Assembly (NCBI GenBank): GCA_036346355.1
Contig: CM070584.1
Coordinates: forward strand, 28,242,039 to 28,306,038
Reading direction: 5' to 3'
Origin: Rhipidocladum racemiflorum
Taxonomy: Eukaryota; Streptophyta; Magnoliopsida; Poales; Poaceae
Length of the DNA: 64,000 bases
Every line of letters starts with the position of its first letter. Position 1 is the stretch's first letter. Both the position numbers and the translations under genes were made by a program. The notes below the pieces were generated by a model. It ran no database searches, had not been told where the DNA came from, and saw nothing but the letters and a program-made list of their open reading frames with translations. Below, piece by piece: positions 12,515-21,273 of the stretch.

Positions 12515-12937
12515 CTAGCACCACTGACAGGTCGGCCGCCTGGGCCCTCGCCGCGGCGAGCCTGTCGTGGGCGGGCGGAGGATCACGGGGAGCAGCGCCA
12601 GCAGCTTCCGCACCCCCACCGGAATGGGCGGCGCATGCACCACGGGCGGAAAGCCTGGGCCCCAGTGAGGAGAGCTAAAAGGAGAGAAAAAAAAGCTAGT
12701 CACCGTTAGTAAGAAGGGGACCAAACCCATCCTGAGTGCTAGCAGCAGAAGCTCACGCTGGAGGGGGTCCTGGATGCGGAAGGCAAATGAGGGCAGGATG
12801 AACCCGCCTCCCCCCGCGGCCGCGAAAGACCCGGCACCCGTGCGGGACCTCCTGGGGTCCGAAACCCGCGGATCCATGTCCACCGATCGCTTACTGGCCC
12901 CGCGGTCACCGGTGGAGTTGCGACCGCCGCTTGCCAT
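12515..12937 (-). CDS. Antisense ORF 2 of the Tat element, 140 codons, unknown function
   Basis: The ATG at 12937 gives MASGGRNSTGDRGASKRSVD, followed by a Gly/Ala-rich stretch and RIQDPLQRELLLLALRMG. After that the frame becomes Pro-rich, and in a neighbouring frame an Ala/Glu-rich coiled-coil-like stretch (QAADLSVVLAGLQASLNA and, past a TAG, QEEEEAALQARAQAAEWELL) continues to about 12380. This suggests the ancestral protein was longer and that a small indel or an unrecognised intron separates the parts. A TATAAATA box lies about 92-100 nt upstream. I do not recognise the product; it is an additional ORF of the retroelement, not a host gene. Confidence 0.5.
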   Translation of the reverse strand: MASGGRNSTGDRGASKRSVDMDPRVSDPRRSRTGAGSFAAAGGGGFILPSFAFRIQDPLQRELLLLALRMGLVPFLLTVTSFFFSPFSSPHWGPGFPPVVHAPPIPVGVRKLLALLPVILRPPTTGSPRRGPRRPTCQWC

Positions 12938-13028
12938 CTCCTCAGCGGCAGCACTTCAAAGAAGAGTGGAAGGAAACAAATAGATGGGGAGGCCGACAAC
13001 AATGGCCACTCCCACGTCCCCCGCGCCG

Positions 13029-13036
13029 TATTTATA
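13029..13036 (-). promoter_or_regulatory. TATA box for antisense ORF 2
   Basis: The minus strand reads CCCTATAAATACGG, with the T-A core at 13036-13029. The spacing to the ATG (about 92-100 nt) is close to that of antisense ORF 1, which makes chance less likely. Confidence 0.5.
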
Positions 13037-13585
13037 GGGACGAAACGACGCGGCCTGAAGAGGGCGCCGCCTCGAGCGGGGCGCCACACGGGCCGTCGAC
13101 ATAACCGCTGTTGCTCCTCGGTGGAAGGTGAAAGTTCCTTTCCACTCCCTCCACTGTGCCATTAATGCAACACAAGACAGCGGGGGCGAAAAGACGCCGC
13201 TTCAAATGAAGCGCCGCACGACCCCTCGGCTTCGACTTCCAGGCATGGGCCAGCCATTCCGTGCCAACAAGAGAAGCTCAATGGGCCGCCAAGGCCACGC
13301 GATAACTAGAGGCCCAGCAAGTCACTCCTGATAGTGGACCTCACCGACTTCCAACCAGAGGCCAAACATCCAAACACTCCTTGCCGGAGAACTCTGAGCG
13401 CCCACGTCAATCGGGTAACCCCCCGACCGGCTCTTCGACCTGCTCGGGGGCTCGGGGGCTACACCCACCGGGTGCGCTCACGCGCACCCGGACAAAAACA
13501 ACCGACTAAGTGCGCTCGCACGCACTTGGTCGGGTCCTCATCGACTGGGAAACCCCTTGATCGGCTCTCCGACCCGCTCGGGGGG

Positions 13586-14403
13586 CGAAAAGACGAATGG
13601 GCCGCCCCAGGCCCAACTTCGGCCAGAGGCCTCGCTGGGCCAAAGGGGACGCACCGGTCCCCGACCAGGCCAGTCAGGAAACGATCCGACCCCCCTTGGG
13701 TCGGATACCTTGCTGGCCCCAGTGAGTCAGGACTGTCCACGCCTGAGGACAAGCTCCATGCCCCCCACTCGCAGCTGGCTACCTGCCCTACGGACGCGAC
13801 GGCGTGAAGCAACCATACGCGGGCAGGCGGCTTCTCAGCAGCGAAGTCACCAAAGTCAAGACACCAGTCCCATCGTTAGGACATGTCAAGCAGACGGACA
13901 TGCCCTCTCCCGAGGCAACGCCAAGGGAAAAACGTTACGTCATCATCTGGTGAGTCTGCAGGAAGTTGGTATGCCGCTTCCCAACGAACTAGAAAACCAT
14001 GCAGCCCGGTGTGTCTACCGATCGACCCGCGCACAGGACGAGCGAGCACCGGTCATTCCTCGGGAACTAGACTCCCAGGCATAGGATACCCCCTCCTTTT
14101 TTCCTTCTTTAGACTCCCGTGTAACCTGCCCCCTCCGACGATATAAGGAGAGGCAGGACCCCCGAGGGAGGGGGACGGCGATTCTTGGTCCATCTGGGGA
14201 TCGATCAACTCTTCTACCTCCCAAGACAGGTAGCGCTTGTAACCCCCCACCGAAAGCAATACATAACCGCACACAAACTGGAGTAGGGATTTTCGGCCCG
14301 AACCAGTATACATCTTGGGCTCTCAGAGTCGACCATCGAGGAGAGGGAACGCGCGACCCCCCTAGACTTACAAATCGTATTGCCGGTGCTCGAAACGCCG
14401 ACA
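13586..14403 (+). repeat. 3' LTR of the Tat gypsy element
   Basis: Directly preceded by the purine tract CTCGGGGGG, it starts with CGAAAAGACGAATGGGCC and ends CCGACA, matching the 5' LTR. A TATA-like TATAAGG lies near 14141. After it the sequence passes straight into a TA microsatellite. Confidence 0.87.
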
Positions 14404-14416
14404 TATATATACATAC

Positions 14417-14479
<63 letters not shown>
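14404..14479. repeat. (TA)n microsatellite
   Basis: About 76 bp of nearly pure TA with a single TACATACGTA interruption near the left end. ORFs through it (Ile-Tyr repeats) are artefacts. Confidence 0.95.
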
Positions 14480-14483
<4 letters not shown>

Positions 14484-15129
14484 CGCGCGTGCATGCGTGC
14501 GTGCGGTAGCGCTATTCTACTCCTAAATGTAGAATGGTGTATCCCTGCGTGGCAATGGATTATAATAAGTTTTTATTTCAGTATATAATTATTTTTCTAT
14601 TGCAATACTCGATAAAGTGTCAGGTCCTCCCGATATTTTGTTAGCTAATATGCCAAGATCAGTGTAATTACCTCAGAGTAATGGCGATGTTACTGTCGTT
14701 ACCCTGGGTTACAGGGTAACTTATATGGATCGCCCATGTTTCTAGGCCAATATTATAGAGATCTATAATATGAAGGTATAATCCTAGTAAAGGGTATATC
14801 AAGCGCAAACCAGCCAACAAATCATACAAACCTTTATGATGTTGGCATAAAATCAACGTGAATTTTAATTAAAAAGATTGAAAGGGCTCAATGTGATATA
14901 AGCATCTAGCATCATATATCATTTCGAGTCAAAATTAAATTAGTACTAACACAAACAAAAGAAGTGAAATATAACTTTAATAAAAGCATAAGTTACCCCT
15001 ATTCTAGTATTTTGTTGATATGAATTCCAAGGGCTAAAATCTTTTAAAAAAAAGTTATCTACACTGATAAGGGATTAAGGATTACCTTTTATCTTGCAGA
15101 AATCATCTAGTCTCTGTAATGATTTTCTT
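14480..15129. other. AT-rich stretch, no gene seen
   Basis: I find no coding signal, terminal repeats or convincing transposon ends here. It may be decayed intron or flank of the NB-ARC relic that follows on the minus strand. Confidence 0.5.
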
Positions 15130-15430
15130 TTCATCCCATTGTCAATAACTTTTATGAACTTCTGTTCATGTTCAGTTAATTGAAGCAGAAAAGCCTTGAG
15201 AATTTTGTTCGTGTCAGGCATTTAAGACACCGATACAAAAGCCTTGCACTGGAGTTTCCCCAATATTGGGGTACACCTCATTGGCAACTGTTGCCTTGCA
15301 TAAGCCACCAAATCCTACGATGGATAGAACCTTCTGATGCTTTGCCAGCCCACTCTCGCCCTCCCTGGCGAGGCCATCCATCGGTCCATCGGGTTGTCCT
15401 CGCCATACATGTGCCCGCCATCCAAAATCT
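15130..15430 (-). pseudogene. NB-ARC (NBS-LRR resistance gene) relic
   Basis: On the minus strand, about 15404-15250, the frame reads KHQKVLSIVGFGGLCKATVA then NEVYPNIGE. This is the P-loop region of a plant NB-ARC domain, whose usual form is VVSIVGFGGLGKTTLA; the P-loop Gly before Lys is Cys and the following Thr is Ala, so nucleotide binding would be lost. After a frame change the next conserved block reads AFVSVS, a stop, then MPDTNKILKAFLLQ (about 15240-15180), which corresponds to the RNBS-A region. Upstream (about 15430-15400) is a shifted match to the block that precedes the P-loop. No LRR is visible. It is an old fragment of a CC-NBS-LRR-type gene and the only clear host-gene trace in this stretch. 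Confidence 0.75.
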
Positions 15431-16663
15431 CCCCCATGAAAATACCCGTGAAAAATAGTGGGAAAAAACATCGCGTATACCCGTCGCCTGCGCAACACTC
15501 CAGCTCCAGATATACATCACACAAGCGGTGCAAACAACAATAAACAAGAACAATGTTCCCTTCATAGTATACATCACACAAATTCGAGTATAGCAATGCA
15601 AATAGCAAATAAACAAGGAGATTAAATTAGTTTTTACTTATTATCTAATATACCTACAGTTGACATTAGTTATTATCTAACCCTTATATTATGAATTTCA
15701 AGGTTAAGGTTACGTATTTATCAAGAAAGTACCATGCAACAAGTAGGATTATCTACTGATACCCACAGTATAGCCATTTTACTAAAAATAAATGCATGCA
15801 TACAAAAATTTGTAAATCAATATATATTAAGTGAAATAATAGGTTCAACACGATCAAATGGGACCTTTGCCTTGCTCGTTGAATTCTTGAGCTTGTTCTA
15901 GTTCAACAAGGAAGGTTTCTGGGACATAGGTGTCAACACGCATTATATCATAAATCAATAATAAGAACCAAATAAATACAAAACGAGACCAAATGCAAAT
16001 ATTTTTGTAGATCAAGAAAGAACATGATTTTAGACAAATTTAAAAAGTGGTTTTATTCAATTTAGAGTTTGTATACAAAAGTTATGAGCTTTTGAATTTA
16101 AATCAACTGAAAAATCCTTAAATTGGAAAGACGAAAGTGACGTCGAAGGCAGAGATTACGCCTTCCAACTAAGAAGGTGTATTCTCTATTGAATTGAAAG
16201 TACATTTCCCATTTTAGGGTATTTTATTTTCCTTTTACAGAAACTGATAGGTGGGGTCCACATGTTAGGTTTTTATTATTTTGTGAAAGATCTAAATGGT
16301 GGGGTCCACATATCAGTGACTCATTTCTAAATACTAGTTCAAAACATAAACCACATCATTATTTTCTACTTAGGTCCGCATGTCATAGACTTATATAGTT
16401 TAAACAAGTTTTAATTAAATCTACTTAGTCTTTAATGATGTTTCGGATAAGTAGGACCCACTTGTCATGGAGTCACATCAAGGATAGAACTCTAGTGCCA
16501 TGGCCGAGCTTAGTACTGAGCTTGTCGGTAGTGAGGCAGCAGTGGAAATGCTTGGGAGAGGTCAGGGATGGCTAGAGGGGTTCATGGTGAAGTTTTCGGC
16601 AACGATAGTGACCGGAGAGGTGGACAAAGGCAGTGGTGTTGAGCGATGAAGGCCCTCGGGTTA
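15431..16663. other. Unassigned AT-rich sequence
   Basis: I see no gene. The repeated phrase GGTGGGGTCCACAT occurs near 16252 and 16300, which may mark decayed repeats. No terminal inverted repeats with target duplications were found. Confidence 0.4.
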
Positions 16664-16671
16664 GTAAGGGT

Positions 16672-17248
16672 TAGAGGTGGGCATTTGGGCCGGGCTCTTT
16701 TGGGTCGGCCCGAAGCACGATGGGATGGCACGGTGCAAAGCACTAAGACGGCACTGCCGGCCGGTCGGGCCGGCACGCAATCAGAGCACGGCCGTGCCAG
16801 CCCGGGAAGTAGGCACGACGGCAAGACGCAAGACGACGCTTTGGTCGGCCTGGCTTGCAAGATGGCACGAACGGGCACGAAACCACGTATTAAGGCCTAA
16901 ATATTGGCAGATATTGTTGATTCAGGGCATCTTCAAGCATTGCATTTATGTTTGACATTTTGTTGATGTGATTAGTCTCTTATGTAATTAAAATAGGTAG
17001 TTTAGTAGTAGTGATTTGTTTTATTTCTGTGTTCGTCACAATAGTAAAAATGGGTCGGGATTGGGCCGGCACGGCACGAAGCAGGCACGAAGCGCAAATG
17101 GGCCGGGCTTAGGCTCGCCAAAGGTGAGTCGGGCTAGCACGGCCCGGCATGGTGGGCACGATGGGCCGTCGTGGCACGGCACGATTTCGGCCTAAAGCAC
17201 AATGGGCTCGGGCCGGGCCAGCACGGCACGGCACTATGCCCACCTCTA
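16672..17248 (+). mobile_element. hAT-type MITE, 577 bp, copy 1
   Basis: Terminal inverted repeats TAGAGGTGGGCA...TGCCCACCTCTA are flanked by a perfect 8-bp target duplication GTAAGGGT (16664-16671 and 17249-17256), the hAT hallmark. Both ends are GC-rich with many GGCACG/CGTGCC and GGGCCGG motifs in opposite orientations, so the element can fold; the centre is AT-rich. It has no coding capacity. A reversed copy of almost the same length lies at 53003-53578. Confidence 0.95.
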
Positions 17249-17256
17249 GTAAGGGT

Positions 17257-18327
17257 ATAAGTGAATAAGAATGATCATGTTTGACTAGGTCATCATGTTA
17301 GCTTGCTGGGGCTGGGCTAGGCTTTTGCCATGGGTGTGGGAATTAATAGTCATCGAAGGTGAGCCAGCGGCACGAATAGTGGCGACACAAAACAGGGCAA
17401 CGGTAAAGATGGTGACAACGACAATGCTGAGCAAAATTAAGCAGCGCAAAGGGGTCAATGGCTCACCATGATTACCTAGATGTGGTCAGAGGTGACAGAG
17501 AAAGCTTAGAGTAGCTGGACGACAGCGAACAACGATGGCGGTGAGAAGCTTCACAGTGACAACCAAGTCTAGGAGGAGCAGTGAGGGGAAAAGAGCTCGA
17601 CGACAGTGGCAACCGAATTTGAAGAAGAAGACTCAGTACCAGTGATACATGGGAAGGGATGTTGCTTCGGCAAATCATGGTGGAGTGCGTGCACCGGTGC
17701 TTGGGATGACGAAGGTGTTCCGGGTGGCTCAATGAGGGAGAGGCGTTGCAAGTGGGCAAAATGGGTGCCACGATGTATGGAGGAGTCAAAGGTCAAGGTT
17801 GAGGGGCTTAAGACCATCTCTAACCGTGTCCCTTCCCCTCTCCCTTTTCCTTCGCGAAGGGATTTCCATTCCCTTCAGCGCTCCAACGGATTCCCTTCAG
17901 CATTCCCTTCATGAAGAGATTCTCTCTCCCATTCCCTCTAGCAAGGGATTCTCTCTTCTTTCCCTATACAATTCTCTTTAAAGGAATTGTTAGAGATGAA
18001 GGGAAATAAAGGGAATGGGAATGAGGAAAGGGAAAGGAATGAAATAGGCATGAGGTAGAGATTCCCTTCATCATCTTCTCGTTGGCACAGCCCACGATGA
18101 CCTAATTTTGCGCGCTGGCCCAGCCCATGATGACCTGATTTCACACGCATGTGAGTGGCTCACAAGTGGCATATTGGTGGCCTTATTAAGAAGATTGAGA
18201 TTACAGGATAGCATGGATACAAGCAGGCGAAGCAACAGGGCAAGCACAAGAGAAAAGCTTCAAGCGCATGCAGCCATGGTAGGTCCCATGGAAATAGAAG
18301 CCTACAGTAGAGGCTGTCTGTCAACAG
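17257..18327. other. Unassigned sequence with a possible small MITE at about 17811-17999
   Basis: There is no convincing gene. Between 17811 and 17999 inverted arms CATCTCTAAC (about 17814) and GTTAGAGATG (about 17988) enclose repeated CATTCCCTTC-like phrases, which resembles a short Tourist/Stowaway-size MITE; I could not confirm a target duplication. Confidence 0.35.
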
Positions 18328-18335
18328 CGAGGAAG

Positions 18336-18872
18336 TAGGGATGGTAGTTTTACCCATGAGTTTGGATAGCCATGGGTACTCGATCCGATAAGGGCGAGTA
18401 TGGGTAGCATTTTATACCCATGGGTTTTCGGGTTTAGGTACTCAATAAGACCATAGGATGGGTATGGATGCCAATTTGTACCCGATGGGTATCCTATGAT
18501 ATGTGGGCCCAGTTTTATAATATATAAATTAAAAAATAATACCCTAACACTCAGTCATTCACTAGTTTTTATAAATAAAATATGAACATATTTTATTACT
18601 TAAACTTTTATTTTTATAGTAGCATTTAATTATATGTTTATCGTTAAATTGAGATAATATAGGAATTGCTTGAGCCCTTTATTGAATAAGCTATGAGCAT
18701 AGCCGTGGCGGATATGGGTACCCATTGGGTATCAGGTACCCATCGGGTTTGGGCGTGGGCACAGTTTTGTGCCCGATAAGCTTAGTGGGTTCGGTGGGTG
18801 GCATGAGTTCAGGTTTCGTGTTTGGGTCTGAGACAGTTGTACCTGGAGGTACCCACCTGATTGCCATCCCTA
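18336..18872 (+). mobile_element. hAT-type MITE, 537 bp, second family
   Basis: The termini TAGGGATGGTA and TGCCATCCCTA are inverted, with 8-bp flanks CGAGGAAG (18328-18335) and CGGGGAAG (18873-18880) differing at one base. Subterminal GGGTACCCA-type motifs recur in both orientations (TACCCATGGGT, GGGTACCCATTGGG). The interior is AT-rich and non-coding. It is a different family from the element at 16672. Confidence 0.88.
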
Positions 18873-18983
18873 CGGGGAAGAGAGGAAGCGTACCGGCATA
18901 AAGACACTTTCTTGCGGGGAAGGCGTGAAGGGGAAGCCACTTGGATAGTGACTCATGGCTAGCGGGTGGGGTCGGCATGTTAG

Positions 18984-21268
18984 TGAAAGACCAGGTAGGT
19001 CTATTCTTGTTTGTGATGAATATTTGACTAATGCTTGCGCATGTGATGCTCAAGTTTGAGTTTGATTTGAATTGGATTTGAATTTTGAAGCAATTTGAGT
19101 GTTGTCAGCTTCAGGCGTTACTATTGGCCCTAGACAGCGGTAGTACCGGTTGAGTGGTGTCGACGGTTGGTACCGTCGGCAATGAGATTTGTGATTCGTG
19201 GGGATTCGTGCGAGATCAAAGCTAGATGGTAACACAGGATGCGAGGGGGGTCTTTTAGACAGGTTCGGGCTCTCTCAGTGGAGATAATACCCTAGTCCTG
19301 TGTTCTTGTTGGTATGAGTTTCCTTCTTTTTTTCTCCCCTCTCCCCCTTACAGTGTTGTCTCCTCCCGCCTTATATACTGGGGGGAGGGCACGTTACAAA
19401 GGGGTGCCACCTGGCCTTTGATCAGGGGGGCTCATGAGTATCTTATTTGTCTCTATCTGCCGAACCCAACTACCGCCAGGAGATTTGGTCGTCTCTTTCC
19501 CAACCCGTGCCTGCTGATCCGCCAGGGCTTGGTGGCCGCAGCCTGCAGGCGCCAGGCTGCAGGCTTTACTTTAGGCGGGGTTGTCCTGACGCGAGATGAA
19601 GCTTCGTCGGGGAGGTAACCAGCTGCCTTGGAGAAGAAGTTGGGCCCTGGCTATGGGCTCTTTGTGGCGCTCCCGAACTTAGGCCCGGACCACCGTCCTA
19701 GCCCAGTAGGCCATGGGCTTCCTTGCAGGACCCCCGTCTCGGACATCCCACAAGTGGTATAACCGGCCTTAGAAGGTGGTAGTTATATTTTAAAGGGTTG
19801 TTTCTACAGGGTTTCAAGGTGGGTAGTACTACCGACTACCAGGGAATAGTATTACTGGACTTGCAGTACTACCGACCTCTAGTTGGCAGTAGTACCAGGG
19901 TTCCTGATTTTTTTAGCGAATTGAATTGCAGTGTTTGGTATGGATGATTAATTGTATACTGTGTTTGGACATTGCTATGTGATGGGTTTCTCTTGTCTAT
20001 GATGGTGAGGCGAAGGAGACCAAGACTAGGCTAGGAAGCTGAGGTTCAAATGGTTAGGCAGCGTGAAGATGATCGAGGCTGGGAGTCATTACAAGCTTAC
20101 AAGACAACTGGACGGATGGAGATGCTAACTGAAGCCCTACTCAAGCGAAGGAGGATTGTTGGATCAAGGTTCGCACATGGAGTAGTGGTTAAGTTAGTGT
20201 GCTTTGAGAAGAGTACAAAACTCGTTATGTGTGTGGATTTTGGGTAGCCCATGTATGAGTAAGTGAGTCAATCATAACCCTTAGTGAGATTCCTTATGAA
20301 TGAAGGAAGCCATACGAGGGTGGAGATTGACTCGGTTGTGCTATAAATGGAGGGGTAGAGGGATGCCTCTCCCCTAAGTCTTGCGAGAAGAATTTTAGGG
20401 CTTCCTTGTGCTCATTAGAGCTATGGCCACCTAATTGTGTGGCTTTGTAAATCTTCCTCTCAAAGCAATGCAAGATTAAAATTCTTCTATATTCTAAAAT
20501 TTATTTTACTTCTTGTATTTTTGCTTATTGCACTTTGGATTTGCCTCCCCTCCTTCTAAGTACTTTTGAATCTTGTGACAAAGATGAAAGATTAATGGAT
20601 GAATTTTTCATAAATCATATCCCAATCATCCAGGCAATCTACAACATCTTCTTCTTAGTTTTTGCAAGAAACCGATATTTGTGCTTGAAAGAAGAAAGAT
20701 TTTTGTAAATCGTGTCCTTGATTATTTGAGGGGTTGTTCTTTAGTGATTTTGCTTGCTGTGATATGTGGGAGGTAACATAAGATCACCTTGATCATCAAA
20801 ACCCCACGAGTAAGCCCAGAACAACTTGTTTGGTTTTTGCCCGGTTTTGGTGCAACCTTATGTAATCTTGAAAAGGGCAGAATTTTGACATCAATCCTAA
20901 CAACTGAAGGTTGGAACAGGTTTCTGATAGCCTTGGTAAGGTGCAAACAAAGTTTTAGGGGTTTTTGATCAGCCGATCAAAAGAACCATCGATTTTCAGT
21001 TTTGAAGTCATGCTGATGTTATTGTTCACTTGCCTATTTTTACTATTCACGGTAGTAATAGACTTGGTGAGTGGTAGTGCCAATTTTCTGGCACTACCAG
21101 CTTGGAACTATGGAAGTACCGCCCCAGGCTGAACTTCTGAAGTTATGTGGTTCTTTTGCTTCCATTTGAATCTCTGATACTTTTGGTTGGCTCTTCTTGT
21201 CTAGTAGGGTTGAAAAAATTATTGTTGATCATTCACCCCTCCCCTCTGATTGCTAGTTTGGTCCTTCA
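18984..21268 (+). mobile_element. Solo LTR of a large Ty1/copia element (SIRE/Maximus-like)
   Basis: It starts TGAAAGACCAGGTAGG and ends CCTCTGATTGCTAGTTTGGTCCTTCA within flanks GTTAG (18979-18983) and GTTAG (21269-21273), a perfect 5-bp duplication. The start and end resemble those of the copia at 34673 (TGAAAGTGCATCTAGG ... TTGGTCCTTTCA). A TATA box TATAAAT is at 20342-20348. It is interrupted by another solo LTR (19158-19752); without that it is about 1.69 kb. Repeated GGTAGTACCG/CAGTACTACCG motifs occur near 19140, 19830-19900 and 21050-21130. No primer site follows, consistent with LTR-LTR recombination. Confidence 0.85.
19158..19752 (-). mobile_element. Solo LTR, 595 bp, nested in the copia solo LTR
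   Basis: TG...CA termini (TGTCGACGG ... CATCCCACA) are flanked by a perfect 5-bp duplication AGTGG (19153-19157 and 19753-19757). The orientation is judged minus because a TATA box (AGTATATAAGGCGG) reads on the minus strand at about 19370-19382. It has no coding sequence. The family is not identified. Confidence 0.8.
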
Positions 21269-21273
21269 GTTAG

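Larger units (their letters stand above)
10793..13585. other. 3' spacer of the Tat element with antisense ORFs and internal repeats
   Basis: There is no sense-strand gene between the end of integrase and the 3' LTR. The spacer holds two antisense ORFs, a duplicated block, a triplicated block, and several CTCGGGGG polypurine-like tracts near 13440-13585, the last of them abutting the 3' LTR. Confidence 0.75.
4044..14403 (+). mobile_element. Ty3/gypsy LTR retrotransposon, Tat lineage, decayed
   Basis: Two direct repeats (4044-4859 and 13586-14403) flank gag, then protease, RT, RNase H, a second RNase H and integrase in gypsy order, with about 2.8 kb of 3' sequence carrying antisense ORFs. The gag motif LRDCIRRFSQQCDELPD, the protease DGGSGLNILY, the RT SFLDAYSGYHQIAMKESDQL and the extra RNase H between RT and integrase are typical of the Tat (Retand/Grande/Huck-like) group. 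All reading frames are interrupted. No target duplication is seen next to the repeats and the LTRs lack an obvious 5' TG, so the outer left edges are approximate. Confidence 0.9.

Noticed and set aside
12675..12726. Intron in antisense ORF 2 (pyrimidine tract ending TTTTAG)
   Set aside because: The implied intron is about 47-52 nt, shorter than plants normally splice; a small indel explains the frame change equally well.
14015..14494. 159-codon minus-strand ORF with Ile-Tyr repeats
   Set aside because: The repeat is a translation of the TA microsatellite and the rest is antisense LTR.
17472..17914. Overlapping ORFs on both strands near 17.5-17.9 kb
   Set aside because: Pro/Ser-rich composition, no domain, partly inside a possible MITE.
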